NCBI GenBank assembly: GCA_963971575.1
Contig: OZ020622.1
Span: forward strand, 37,571,741 to 37,635,740
Reading direction: 5' to 3'
Origin: Liopterus haemorrhoidalis
Taxonomy: Eukaryota > Arthropoda > Insecta > Coleoptera > Dytiscidae
DNA: 64,000 nucleotides
A program made the translations under genes and the position numbers. Positions 34,252 through 44,940 of this stretch are shown here, piece by piece (positions within the stretch are counted from its first letter, which is position 1; every line of letters begins with the position of its first letter). Under the pieces are notes generated by a model. The model saw nothing but the letters and a program-made list of their open reading frames with translations, searched no databases and had not been told where the DNA came from.

Positions 34252-34603
34252 AGGTGCGTTCGGCATAACTGTGCAGTGTTAACTTTGTGTCGTGCAAGTT
34301 TTTTGTCACGTGACCACTCTGCAGGCTGTGCAAGAAAGTCAAAGACGAACGCTTTGTTCAGATTGGGCATTTATTCAAACTATTATTCTAACCTATTTTT
34401 TTTTTTTTTTTTGTAAACAAATGAATTATATGTGTGTGATTGCATCAAGTCTGTCTCCTGCTAATTGTTTTGTACGATAATATATAAATGGCGCATGAAG
34501 GTTTTGCGAATCTTTTAAGTAATATAAAAGAAATTTTATTTGATGAGAAAGACAATTTAGAAGAATTTTCCAAAACAGAAAATATTTTGGAAATAGTGTT
34601 TGA

Positions 34604-34640
<37 letters not shown>

Positions 34641-35050
34641 GAGAGTACTGTTCCAAACATGACTACAAATCAATTTAAAGTACATTTCCGCTTGTATCCA
34701 GAAAATTATCTTTTTGTAAGTCTTTTTGAGTGTATTTACATGTTGTATAATGAGTTTCATGTCTATACTATTTATTTTGCAAATGCTGCAGGCATAAACA
34801 ATGATATATTGAATGTTTTCACTCATATTGTTTTGTAGAAATAATAACTTTGTATTTTTACCGCGAAAAACACCATTGCACAGACTGCCGCTCGATCTGA
34901 ACTTGTGACGATTGTGCAACACAAACTGCACTGCATAGTATATGCCGAACGATCTTCGTGCAGCACAAAGCACACAGAAACTTTATGACGAACGCTTCTT
35001 GTGTAAATTATGCAGAATGTGTAGATTATTAGCTTATGCCGAATGCACCT
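34252..35050 (+). mobile_element. Harbinger-like element in RTE
   Basis: 17-bp ends AGGTGCGTTCGGCATAA and TTATGCCGAATGCACCT, flanked by CTA on both sides (34249-34251, 35051-35053). The 3-bp duplication fits PIF/Harbinger, though CTA is not the usual TWA. It holds a short ORF (34488-34838) and a (TA)n tract at 34603-34637. Removing it joins two RTE codons (T-R) exactly. Confidence 0.78.
34488..34838 (+). pseudogene. Possible Harbinger transposase N-terminal remnant
   Basis: Frame MAHEGFANLLSNIKEILF... has a (TA)n-encoded YIYIY run, then AESTVPNMTTNQFKVHFRLY. The last part resembles the F-x-x-H-F-R motif common near the N-terminus of Harbinger transposases. There is no DDE core. Confidence 0.4.
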
Positions 35051-35382
35051 CTAGTATACCGATAATCTATTCTGCTTTGTTGCATTGCTTTTATGGCTGC
35101 AAACTTTTCCACCGAATCGAACGTTTTTTCGAAGTCTATAAACGTTAGTACTATTGGCCTATTGTACTCTACAGCTTTTTCTATAAGAATTTTTAGGACT
35201 AAAAGGTGGTCATTGGTACTATAACCACTCCGAATACCAGCCTGTTCTACCGGGTGGTAGAAAACAAGCTTGTTTGAAAGGCGTCTTGTCAAAATTCTTG
35301 TGAAAAGTTTATAGATGTGGGGCAGTAAGCTAATAGGTCGATAGTTTTGAAGGTTTGTGGTCAATTTTTCCAATATGTGAGT
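35051..35382 (-). pseudogene. RTE-clade reverse transcriptase, 5' segment
   Basis: Minus-strand frame NYRPISLLPHIYKLFTRILT, then QAGIRSGYSTNDHLLVLKIL and TFIDFEKTFDSV (motif A). It ends at ...RIDYRYT where the Harbinger-like element enters. Upstream of about 35370 the sequence changes to Helentron-like family A, so the 5' part of the RTE is missing. Confidence 0.85.
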
Positions 35383-35385
35383 CAA

Positions 35386-36455
35386 AAAGTTGTATAAACA
35401 TGCTAAATTTTAACTTTCTATGTTAAGCCGTTTGGCCACCATTTCTACCATACGATTCACGGTAAGTTCATCGAAAATCAATTCATCGAAAATCAATTAA
35501 TCGAAAATCAATTCATCGAATGATCAATTCATCGAATCGTCAATTCATCGAAAAAAAAAAATATTTTGTAAATATTTGAGAGGAATGCCCAGGGGATCGG
35601 AAAGCCAAAAAAGCAGTGGTCAATAAAAGTTGACAGACTACACTTATTGTTTTGTCATTAAACTAGAAGATGGGTAGCTCGCTTCGCTCGGCTTCTTCTA
35701 ACCTAACCTAAGATAGTGTTTTGACGTTAAACTAGAAGATGGGTAGCTCGCTTCGCTCGGCTTCTTCTAACCAAACCCTTACTAACCTAACCTAACCTAA
35801 AATAGTGCTTTGTCTTTAAACTAGAAGATGGGTAACTCGCTCCACTCGGTTTTAGACTTTTACTAACTAAACCTAACCTAATTATATTGTTTTTAGATGC
35901 ATAGTACTTTATTTTCCCCCATATTAGCCAAATTAAAATGCGTATCATTGTGTATGAATTTATAAAAATTATTTGCGTGCAATTGCCCATAACCAGTCTT
36001 AATAAGACCGGTTATGGGCCTTAAAAACAAAAAATGTATTTGTTTTATTATATAAGTTTTCTTATTATATTTCTTTATTTATATTCAAACACTATGTCAC
36101 TTTATTTACCTTTTTTTAAACCATATAAAAAATGTTTATGCAATTATTTCTTAGTCTGTCTACTTTTAATGACCACTGCTTTCTTGACTTTCCGATCTCC
36201 TCGGCATTCCTCTCAAATATTTACAAAATATTTTTTTTCGATGAATTGACGATTCGATGAATTGATCATTCGATGAATTGATTTTCGATGAATTGATTTT
36301 CGATGAATTGATTTTCGATGAATTGATTTTCGATGAATTGATTTTCTATGAATTGATTTTCGATGAACTCGTCGGTTACCTACCATACAGACAGACAGAC
36401 ACATGAGAGATGTTATAAGGGTTTTTTGGTAGTCATACCTACAAAACCCTAAAAA
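35386..36455 (-). mobile_element. Family-A Helentron-like 5' half, split by foldback element
   Basis: GTTGTATAAACATGCTAAAT...GCCGTTTGGCCACC (35386-35453) resumes at 36380 with a (GACA)3 tract and ends ACCTACAAAACCCTAAAAA at 36455. The 3' half is lost at the RTE junction. Confidence 0.75.
35454..36379. mobile_element. Foldback/MULE-like element with 9-bp duplication
   Basis: Both ends are inverted arms of about 200 bases made of iterated TTCATCGAAAATCAA units. The 9-bp duplication CTACCATAC is identical at 35445-35453 and 36380-36388. The arms continue inward with GAGGAATGCC and its complement. The centre has a threefold tandem of AACTAGAAGATGGGTAGCTC...CTAACCTAACC. A 9-bp duplication is typical of Foldback and Mutator-like elements. 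No transposase. Confidence 0.8.
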
Positions 36456-37061
36456 TACGCATGAACTCTAAAAATAGTAAGTTTAATTGAATTTGCAGTG
36501 AGATATCTAGTTTAGTTTTATAGTCGCGTTGCACGTGGGTGAATATCTCTATCTGATAAATAATGTTGTGATAAACTCTGATTATAAATATTGTTCAATA
36601 AATGTACCAGCATGGAACAATATAAAATAGAATAATTCTACTTTATATTCTATTGACACGCTATTCGTTCTAGTATTTACATACACAATCATAGTGCATG
36701 TTTCGAGTATTATAAACATATAAATAATTATATGACAGCAACGTATTAGTTGTAATTTATGTAGTATGTCCGCTTAACAAACCTACACTTACGGAAACTG
36801 TTACGCCCCTCGAATTTCAGCTGGTAATAATTGGTTAAATGCTTGTTCGTCTAGCAATAGCCACTAATCATTGATTCCCAGAATAGGAAAATACAATCTA
36901 CACACGGTAATAGAGATACCATGCAAAATATTAGCTGACAGAATGATTTGATATACTGGTAAAATTGATAATTATAAAAGGAGTTAAAGTTGTTAAAAAT
37001 TTTGGCGCACAGAAACTTGCTGACACAGGTACCACAGTTACTTGTAATCATCATTATTATC
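36456..37061. other. AT-rich, no gene
   Basis: No coding signal or element ends seen. Confidence 0.45.
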
Positions 37062-37371
37062 CTATAGCCCAGTGGTACTCAACCTGGTCCCTACCGCCCA
37101 CTAGTGGGCGGTAGGAAGTTTTTGGTGGGCGGTAGGGGTTTTGTCCAATGCTGGCTACTTTCCATTTTTTTTTTTTTTTTAATTTAATTGACGTTTTAAA
37201 AACATTAAAATGGAAATTTTTTTAAGTATTATTTAAAAAAAATTCATAGCATTATTGAAAAACATTTTCATTAAGTTTGCATAAAATTCTTTACTGTTTA
37301 TAGTTAAATTTCTCAAAATATACAATTTTTATCGCCCGCGCATAAGTTTAGTTCACTTTACGTGAAACTAA

Positions 37372-38140
37372 AGCTGCATTCACACTTCCCTAATTATAAT
37401 TATATTTATGATTTAGATTTATACTTAGAAGTTTGACATACTGCCTCCTACGTAACCATTCACACTAACGTACTTAAGTGTCTTAATTATAAGCATAATT
37501 TAAAAGTTTGCAAACTTCATGCTTATACTTATACTTATGATTTACACTTCGCGAGAAAGAGACAGAAACTAATCTATAAGTAAATTTGAAATGTCAAAAT
37601 AGATACGACACGCAAAAAACTATAATTATGGATCATATAACTGCCTAAATAATTCGTAGATGAAAAACTGTGACCATTTTAGCATATTTGAAAATCAGCT
37701 GTGGCCACCACAAGACCGACCGCCATCGTAAAGTACTTATATAAAATACATGCTAGCAGCAGAGTAGAAATAACTTGGCCTAATATTTTCTAACAGATAT
37801 TATTTATCATGACCATGGAAACGTTACGTATAAGTATGAAAAAATTGAGACTAAAAAATTTTACAAAAATTTTTCGAAATTTGTCGTTTTATCAAAAAAC
37901 GTCTCAAATAAAAGTTATTAATTGTTGCTTTTATAGCAACTTTTGTTCAATAAATTTTTTCGAAATATTTTTCTGTTGTGAAATATTCATAAAAATCTTA
38001 AAATCGACACGAGTAAACTCCCATTTTTAGTGAACCGATTCTTACCAAAAGTTGATCAACTCGTGCCATTGATGGCAGAAGCTTAAATATGAAGTTTTAT
38101 AAAAATCCTTTCAGCCGAATTTGCTCTGCACGTGTACACC

Positions 38141-38179
<39 letters not shown>

Positions 38180-38574
38180 GGACAGACGGACAGACGGACG
38201 GACGGACGGACGGACGGACGGACGGACGGACGGACGGACAGACGGACAGACGGACAGACGGACAGACAGACATCATGCTAAAAATAGTCAAAACGTTGTG
38301 TAGGGACCTCAATTCGTGGAGATCCATCGAAATGTCAAAATCGGTATGATCACAATACCTCCCTTATATATGTTGACGATCGGTAAAAATGAAATAAGAT
38401 TAAAAACGTAGATGGTGGGTCCATGCAATAGTAATTTTTGTTTGTAACAACAGATGGTAGCACTTACTGATCATAATTATAATTTCGTATGTATGAATGC
38501 TCTCCTAAGTATAAATATAATACTTGATTATAGTACTAAATTGTAAGTATAATTTGGTAACTGTGAATGCAGCT
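37372..38574. mobile_element. Harbinger-type MITE nested in hAT
   Basis: Ends are AGCTGCATTCACACTT and the complement of AGCTGCATTCACAGTT. TAA flanks both sides (37369-37371, 38575-38577). Without the Helentron-like insertion it is about 500 bp and full of TATAATTATAAT-type inverted motifs. Confidence 0.78.
37691..38390 (-). mobile_element. Helentron-like family B copy
   Basis: 3' hairpin CTGTGGCCACCACAAG near 37699, subterminal ACCGACCGCCA, a long (GACA/GACG)n tract (38143-38271) and the 5' end TTTTTACCGATCGTC (minus) at 38390. A complete-looking copy and a good reference for family B. Confidence 0.88.
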
Positions 38575-38629
38575 TAAATGGCGCTAAATATGTCCCCACT
38601 TAAACTTAAACTTAACACTTGAACTTAAA

Positions 38630-39049
38630 TTGGATATGGAAAAACGATTTGAAGATATTTTGAACTTGAAGGTGTATGGCTGGATGAAAAATCCTTTTAC
38701 CGCAAATATTGAGGAGGCTGATGCAACTTGCCAAGAGGAACTGCTAGAAATTAAATATGATGAAGAAAGTAAACATAATTTCGATAGTGGTGGATATGAA
38801 AACCTATGGCAAAATAAAAAAATGCCTGTCTTATATACAAATATGTGGAAAATGATAGTCAATTTATTGATACCTTTCCCTACCTCATATCTTGTAGAAT
38901 CAGGTTTTAGTGCTGTTAATCATATTATGACCAAAGAAAGAAACCGTCTGAATATTTCCGAAAGAGGAGACCTTCGTCTGTTCCTTACAAAAATTGAACC
39001 AGATATCCAATATTTAGTTTCGCAGCATCAGCCTCAAGGATCTCATTAA
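38630..39049 (+). pseudogene. hAT transposase C-terminal domain
   Basis: About 139 codons ending with LLIPFPTSYLVESGFSAVNH, RNRLNISERGDLRLFLTKIEPDI: the hAT dimerisation motif (P-F/T-S-x-x-E-x-x-F-S). The frame extends upstream without ATG, so the annotated start is arbitrary. The BED finger and catalytic core are missing. It belongs to the 37070-39424 element. Confidence 0.82.
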
Positions 39050-39490
39050 TTATTTAATTACCTAAATGTAATTTCAATAGACTTCATACTTCTATGTATG
39101 CAAAGTATAAATAAAAAGATAAATTTAACTACATGTTTTCATTAAACCTCTACTCAAAAATTACGGGTAAGGGAAGTGTGGGTACTGTGTTACACAGCGT
39201 ACTTTGTGACATCCAACGTTGCCACGTTTTGGTGCATATATATTTGTTGTGTTTAATAATAAGAGATGATGCAGTAAGTTGTTTTATAAAGATTTTTGCT
39301 GCTAAATTTTGCGAAAGTATTTGGTAAGTTATTATTGTTATACAACAGGTGGGCGGTATGAAATTTTTTCTACCAATAGAGATGCTAAAGTAGGCGGTAG
39401 GTATGAAAAGGTTGAGTACCCCTGCTATAGCCCTTCGAATTCACTGTTGGGTATACAAGGGCTACCTTTTAAGTTTTTACAAAAACTTAA

Positions 39491-39922
39491 GTTGGTTTTA
39501 CACATTTCAATTAATTGATCAACATATTGATCAAGTTTTTTGTCAATTAATTGAAAAATTTATTGGTAACCATGGAAACAAAGTTACGAGCTGTAAACAA
39601 AAACAAAAGAAATAACCTAGATGATGGTAAATTAGAACGTTCGAGGTTATGTCAAATTTGAAAACGAAACACAAAATATATATTTGGAGGTTATGCTACA
39701 ACTAAACAGTTGGCAATATCTTAACAGATAAAAATATACCTAGTATTACCTAAAAAATTGATGAAAAGTTGATGAAAAATAGAACTTGTTCTATTTTCAA
39801 AATAAATTGATCAATTTTTTTGTCAATTAATTGACGAAATTTATACACTTGACACACATCAATTAATTGAATGTCAACTTTTTCAATTAATTGGTCCATT
39901 AATTGAATTGTGTAAAACCCAC
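39491..39922. mobile_element. TTAA-flanked MITE (piggyBac-like?)
   Basis: Ends are GTTGGTTTTACACATTTCAA and the complement of GTGGGTTTTACACAATTCAA. TTAA on both sides (39487-39490, 39923-39926). Because CTTAAG is palindromic the duplication could be 4-6 bp. Many TCAATTAATTGA palindromes inside. No ORF. Confidence 0.65.
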
Positions 39923-40104
39923 TTAAGAAAGAAATTTTTTTTGGAATAAACTGTTTTATTGCTTCTTAAAATATTCGCCTTTAAGATTTATACACTTTTG
40001 CATGCGTTCAAAGCAATTCTCGAAACATTTTTTCCACTCTGAAGTTGGTATCTCAAAAAATGGTTTTCGAAGGCTTCAACAGCTTCTTGAGGTGATGAAA
40101 ATCA

Positions 40105-40811
40105 CTATCCACGCATTTTTTGTTTGACATTGGGGAACAAAAAAAAGTCGTTAGGGGATAAATCAGGTGAATACGGGCAATGAGACATTAATTCGATGTT
40201 TTTCTCCTTCAAATAATCAATTGTTTGACGTGCTGTGTGGGAGATTGCATTGTCATGATGAAGAATGATGCGACGTTTTTGGTTGTTTTTCCTGATTTTG
40301 TCGATGACTTCTAGCAAACAAAGTGTTGTATACCATTTAGCATTAACTGTTCTCCGATCCTCTAAAGGAATGGTTGCGACATGTCCAGTGCAAACGAAGA
40401 AACAAGCGAACATTTTCTTGGAAGTGTTTCGTGAATAAACAACTTGTGGGTTTCAGTTCATCTTGGAAGACCCAAACAGTGGATTGTTGATTAGTTTCCG
40501 GTTTATATGAATAAACGTAACGATGTTGTAACGATGTTGTATACGAATTTTGCAGTGCCTAGGTTCTTTTTTTTTAGCATTCCCTTACACCAATCAACAC
40601 GAGCCTTTTTTTGAGGTTCGGTCAAATTATGCGGAATCCATCGGGAACAGATGTTTTTCACAGCTAAATATTCATGCAAAATCGAATATATTGCAGTCTG
40701 CAATATGCCAAAGGATGCTTCTATCTCACGGTAGGCCACAAGCCGATCTTCTTCAATCATTTTGCGCACAGCATCGATGTTTTTTTGAATCATATATATA
40801 TATATAGCCAT
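40105..40811 (-). pseudogene. Mariner lineage 2 transposase, C-terminal two-thirds
   Basis: 40811-40503 reads IDAVRKMIEEDRLVAYREIE, then ILHEYLAVKNICSRWIPHNL. It breaks where the first catalytic region should be (YNIVTTSLRLFI). 40413-40105 reads ACFFVCTGHVATIPLEDRRT, ILHHDNAISHTARQT (second Asp) and YSPDLSPNDFFLF (third Asp, D,D34D). Truncated after KMRG. Confidence 0.8.
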
Positions 40812-40909
40812 CAGAAAAGACTGTTTACAATTGGTTAGCAGAATTTCATCGTGGTCGTGCGTCCGTCAGTGATGAATCTCTTGAAGGTCGACCAAAATCG
40901 GTTGTGATT

Positions 40910-40911
<2 letters not shown>
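40809..40911 (+). repeat. Inverted duplicate of mariner N-terminal region
   Basis: Plus-strand frame PSEKTVYNWLAEFHRGRASV duplicates, in opposite orientation, the minus-strand segment at 41243-41340. It extends further (SLEGRPKSVVIQ) and is bounded by (TA)n on both sides. Confidence 0.85.
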
Positions 40912-40943
<32 letters not shown>

Positions 40944-40946
<3 letters not shown>

Positions 40947-41174
40947 AACGGAGTGGCCGAGCGCACTAAGTCGTGCGGTTTGTACTGGCGGAAACCCAGT
41001 ACGACTGTCCGGTCGATGGTTCGAGCCTCCTTTGTTGGTGATATTATTCGGGCGAGAATAATATGTTTACATTACTCCCATTTTCACAATCATTGACACC
41101 TCATCCAGGTGTAGGAGCTCGCCCCTGGCATCGGCAATTAGCCTCGTTGCAGTAATAAAGGCCGATGTAAAATA

Positions 41175-41180
<6 letters not shown>
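40944..41180 (+). mobile_element. tRNA-derived SINE (copy 2)
   Basis: Head with A-box TGGCCGAGCGCACTAAG and B-box GGTTCGAGCCTCC, body with CATCCAGGTGTAGGAGCTCG and GCCGATGTAAAATAAATAA. It is flanked by (TA)n tracts, so a target duplication cannot be told apart. The head has a long variable arm consistent with a Ser/Leu-type tRNA. Confidence 0.85.

Positions 41181-41241
<61 letters not shown>
41181..41241. repeat. (TA)n microsatellite
   Basis: About 61 bases. Minus-strand ORFs across it (IYIYIY) are artefacts. Confidence 0.95.
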
Positions 41242-41243
<2 letters not shown>

Positions 41244-41430
41244 TATTCAAGAGATTCATCACTGACGGACGCACGACCACGATGAAATTCTGCAAACCAA
41301 TTGTAAACAGTCTTTTCTGATGGTACTTCATTACCAAAAGTTGAACGAAGCGAATCTATGCATTGTTGTTGAGTTAAGCCTTTACTAAAATCATAAAATA
41401 TCATCCAAAGAAAACCTTCACGAGTAATAT
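41240..41430 (-). pseudogene. Mariner lineage 2 transposase, N-terminal part
   Basis: Minus-strand MIFYDFSKGLTQQQCIDSLR, then FGNEVPSEKTVYNWFAEFHR and GRASVSDESLE: the first helix-turn-helix. The family ATG is changed to ATT-GAT just upstream. It is interrupted at the (TA)n. Confidence 0.8.
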
Positions 41431-41460
41431 CAATTTTTTCACAAACTTGTTTCTTTAAAT

Positions 41461-41943
41461 GCTCAATTATGCTATATAGTAAATATCTTAATGGAGGAAA
41501 TTCTATATTTTTAAATAAATCATTAAATGAAATTAACAGAAAAACATGTAAAATTAAGTTGTCTCTACTCCGTAACCGTTTTCCATCGAGTTAAACGGTA
41601 AACGAAGTTGACAGGGTAATATTTATGTTGCATATAGGCACAGGTATAAAAACATGTATGGATAATCAATATGAAATTGATCATATCTTGATGGTACGTC
41701 TATGAAATGGCCACAAATGGTAATTGCTGGATCGTAAATCTAGTCATCGTGTCTAACGTCTGCTGTCGCACTTTTGAACTTTTTGTGCTTGTTGGAAAAC
41801 TGTCTTTCATATTCATATAAGGATGACAAAACGAAAAAAAGTCGATGGTGGATGCTTCATAAACTTGAAATGACTATATATTGCAAGGTATCGCCTTGTG
41901 TAATTGGTGATAAAATAAATAGCCTGTTAGTAAAGAGCAAATT
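41461..41943. other. No gene recognised
   Basis: AT-rich. Short ORF at 41774-41959 without family resemblance. Confidence 0.4.
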
Positions 41944-42110
41944 TAAAAAATTGATGTGAAGTGTGAATTTTCACACATTTCAGGATTTTATAGATATTTA
42001 ATAAGTGTAAAAAGCCAACATAATACTGTACGTCTAGGAATATTTGTGCTATAATCACATCAAAATCAACAGATTTTTGATAATCACTTTTATTCGTTAT
42101 TTTAAAACTA
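41944..42110 (-). mobile_element. Family-A-like Helentron 3' end (solo)
   Basis: TTGATGTGAAGTGTGAATTT, hairpin, and CAGGATTTTATAGATATTTA, then GTAAAAAGCCAACATAATAC, as in the hAT-split copy at 10213/12273. No 5' half. Confidence 0.65.
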
Positions 42111-42220
42111 AGAACTTTCATTTAAGTTTTTTAAACAAAGTTTAAATAATTTGTCAAAAATCCCAGCGCTTTTTCTGCCTTTGCTTCATATTCAAGTCTT
42201 AATTAAATTAATAAGAAATA

Positions 42221-43497
42221 CAGGTCTGGCAAAAAAGTTCGTGGCGTTTTTTTAGTAAAATTCTACTGGTTTTGTTATAATGTGAAAATGAATTTATTTA
42301 AACCAAATATGCTCCATTAGTATCCACAACGTTTCGCCATTTTTCGGGTAGAGCCATAATGCCATCGGTGAAGAACTTCCGTGGTTTCTGGTTGCAAAAC
42401 TGAATCAAGTGGTTTTTACATGCTTCTTTTGAAACCAGCTTAATTCCATTGAGAGAATTCTGCAGAGATCGGAATAGTTGATAGTCAGAGGGTGCTATGT
42501 CTGGACTATACGGTGGATGCAACAAAATTTCCCAACCAGGCTCTCGCAATTTTTGACGGGTTATCAAAGAAGTGCGTGGTCTTGCGTTGTCATGATGAAA
42601 GACAACACCTTTCCTATTATACAGGGCCGTTCTCTTTCAATTGCCTGGTGTAATCTCTCTAGTTGTCCACAGTAGAGTTGAGAATCAATCGTCTGACCAA
42701 CTGCAAGTAGCTCATGGTGGACGATTCCCTTCCAGTCCCACCACACAAACAGCATCACCTTGTTCGGCGTCAATCCTCGCTTTGCGAACGCTTGTGACGG
42801 CTCACCATCCCTTGTCCGCGATCTTTTACGCTTATGACTGTCATACGTGATCCATTTTTCATTACCGGTTATGACACGTTTCAGAAATGGCTCGATTTCA
42901 TTGCCTTACAGCAGCGCATCGCCTATGTTAATTCGGTCTATCTGCTTATCGCGCTCAACTCATTAGGAACTCATATATCAAACTTCTTTTTGTAGCCAGC
43001 TTTCCGTAAATGGTTCAAAACAGTTTTGTGATCAATGCCTAGATTCGTACCAATATCGACACTGCGGATATGCCTATCTTGCTGGACTTTTTCAAGAATT
43101 TCATCAGTTTTTTCACTGATTGAACGACCAAAGCGTGAGTCATCTTTCATATTAAAATTACCAGAACGGAAGCGAGCGAACCATTTCCGCGCAGCAGATT
43201 TTGATAAAGTACCTTCACCGTACACAACACAATTTTTTTCACAAGCCTGCGCAGTGTTCTTGGCTTTGTCGTAATAATATTGCAAAATATAGCGCAATTT
43301 TTCATTACTTTTCACCATTTTCAAACGCAAACAACTTTCCCCTGCACAAATTTTGATGTTTAGGCACTCAAAGTAACGTTCGAACTGTCACCTTTCCAAC
43401 GAGTGCTTAGTGGTGTCGCTGCGATCTCTGTTTCCTGACTTATTTGCAATTGGCGCCGTCTATCGGCAAAAACGCAACGAACTTTTTCCTAGACCGA
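42221..43497 (-). mobile_element. Mariner (lineage 5, mellifera-like), inactive
   Basis: TA-flanked. Ends are CAGGTCTGGCAAAAAAGTTC and the complement of CGGTCTAGGAAAAAGTTCG. About 1277 bp, the full mariner length, with a frameshifted minus-strand transposase. Confidence 0.85.
42298..43330 (-). pseudogene. Mariner lineage 5 transposase
   Basis: N-terminal frame (43330-42971): MVKSNEKLRYILQYYYDKAK, the helix-turn-helix, up to LNHLRKAGYKKK. Then stops. The first catalytic region reads ITGNEKW, with Asp changed to Asn. The middle frame (42773-42564) has LFVWWDWKGIVHHELL. The second Asp lies in a shifted MTTQDHALL frame. The C-terminal frame (42567-42298) has YSPDIAPSDYQLFRSLQNSL, with the third Asp kept, and ends LPEKWRNVVDTNGAYLV. 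At least three frameshifts. Confidence 0.85.
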
Positions 43498-43904
43498 TAT
43501 ATTGATAAATGGCTTAATTTTTTAAATTTCAGAAACGTATTTCTCATTGTTGACAATGTGTTATTTGTTTTATAAGTATTTCACTTATAGTTTTGTAATA
43601 GACTTACAAACATTTTTATGATCAGTGGTTCTCCAAATATGGGACCCAACTTTCTTATTTTAAATGAGAAAATACTATTTTAATATTTTTGTTCGGAAGG
43701 GAATTTTATTCTGATTTCAACGAATACACAGTTTAGTACCCTTACAACAAAAATTTTGAGAAAAATGCATATTAAATTGACATTAATTTAAATCAAATCG
43801 CACAGGAATCAGCGTGCTATGAATGAAACAAATGAACATCAAAATGTATTAAATAGTTTAATTCTATGAAATAGTACAATTTTGTTAAAAATGGCCCGGT
43901 TTTT
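43498..43904. other. Unassigned; possible hAT left end
   Basis: CAGTGGTTCTCCAAAT at 43625 resembles a hAT terminus and may belong to the transposase fragment downstream. No matching right end or duplication found. Confidence 0.35.
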
Positions 43905-44851
43905 CCATACTTTTTCCATATTGCAAATACAAGGTTTTTGTCTCTTTTGCCTGCTATAAAAAGAATTATAACAATATTTAAAGGTTTGAAAAGTTACTTT
44001 GAATCTCAAGAACATTGTTCTCAATTAATTAGTAAATTTTTTTCGAATCCTTCTGGGGAGCTTTATTTAAATTTTGTTTATGGGCAGTTAAATTTATTTA
44101 ATAACACGATATTAAAAGTAGAAAAAGATAATATCAGTGCAACTAAGTAATTCGCGAATTTAAAATTTTTAAAATGATCCTTCAAGAAAGACGTGAACAT
44201 AAATTTATTCCACAAGAAGCTAAATTGCTGGTTTCTAAATTGGAAAAAAACGGAGACATCAATTTAAATGTTTTTCTTAAAAATATTGACAAAGTTTGTG
44301 AGTCATACATTTCTCTCTGGCAAAAAAATTTCGATGAAGTCGAAGAGCACACTTGGGCCTTTGATGGGAAATTAAATTGGAACGATGTTGAAAAAACTAT
44401 GCAATTACTTAATTCCAAATTTACGACCAAAACACCGATCATTAACTGTGATACTCTATTTGACGAAGTTGTATATGCTAAACAGTTTTATATCGACACC
44501 GACCGCAATAATTTGTGGCGGGAAAAGGGTACAAGTAGCGAGGAGAAATGGGTACAATTGTTTAAAAAATTTTCAGACAAAAATATTTCTATTAACAATT
44601 TGCAGAAAATTGTCGAATTTATGTTCTGTTTGCCTGGTACTTCAGCACCAATTGAACGATTATTTTCAGAAATGAAGAATATATGGTCACCTGAAAGAAA
44701 TCGTTTACTTGAATATAACGTCGGTACATTATTATTTTGTAAAACTAACATAGATTTAAAATGTTCTGAATTTTATGATTATATTAAAAATGATAAAAAC
44801 TTTTTAAAAAAAGTACAATCTGCCGATAACTATTCTTATACAAATAAATAA
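43905..44851 (+). pseudogene. hAT transposase C-terminal half, frameshifted
   Basis: Two overlapping frames: 43938-44150 (FLSLLPAIKRIITIFKGLKS, FVYGQLNLFNN) and 44174-44851 (225 codons). The second ends FMFCLPGTSAPIERLFSEMK, RNRLLEYNVGTLLFCKTNID: the hAT dimerisation region. A frameshift or short loss lies between them. The 5' catalytic part is missing. It is one of the longest clean transposase frames here apart from the two Mos1-like copies. Confidence 0.8.
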
Positions 44852-44940
44852 TATACACAGCGCAACTATGTAAGTCAAAATTTATAATTTTATAATATGT
44901 ATTTTTGTGATTTTTTGATATACGTTTAATTTTGTAATTC

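Larger units (their letters stand above)
37070..39424 (+). mobile_element. hAT element (2.36 kb) with transposase remnant
   Basis: Ends are CAGTGGTACTCAACCT and the complement of CAGGGGTACTCAACCT. Identical 8-bp duplication CTATAGCC (37062-37069, 39425-39432). GGGCGGTAGG motifs are subterminal at both ends. It contains a Harbinger-type MITE (37372-38574), which in turn contains a family-B Helentron-like copy, and the C-terminal part of a hAT transposase. Confidence 0.88.
39456..41460 (-). mobile_element. Mariner (lineage 2) copy, rearranged
   Basis: The 3' end at 39456 (CAAGGGCTACCTTTTAAG) follows a TA. The transposase lies on the minus strand. Three later events are visible: a TTAA-type MITE (39491-39922), a SINE with (TA)n tracts, and an inverted duplication (40809-40911). 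The 5' terminal repeat beyond about 41460 is not recognisable. Confidence 0.75.

Noticed and set aside
33367..34370. 116-residue ORF at 34020-34370 as a separate gene
   Set aside because: It is an out-of-frame shadow crossing the LINE/RTE/Harbinger junctions.
34426..34660. IYIYIY ORFs on the minus strand (also 41101-41404 and 53301-53613)
   Set aside because: (TA)n translated in alternate frames. Only the flanking real mariner or Harbinger frames are kept.
35690..35880. CTAACCTAACC blocks as telomeric (TTAGG)n
   Set aside because: Only two or three units within a longer tandem inside the foldback element, so not a telomere array.
36213..36404. HRKSIHRKS repeat ORF
   Set aside because: Translation of the iterated TTCATCGAAAATCAA arm of the foldback element.
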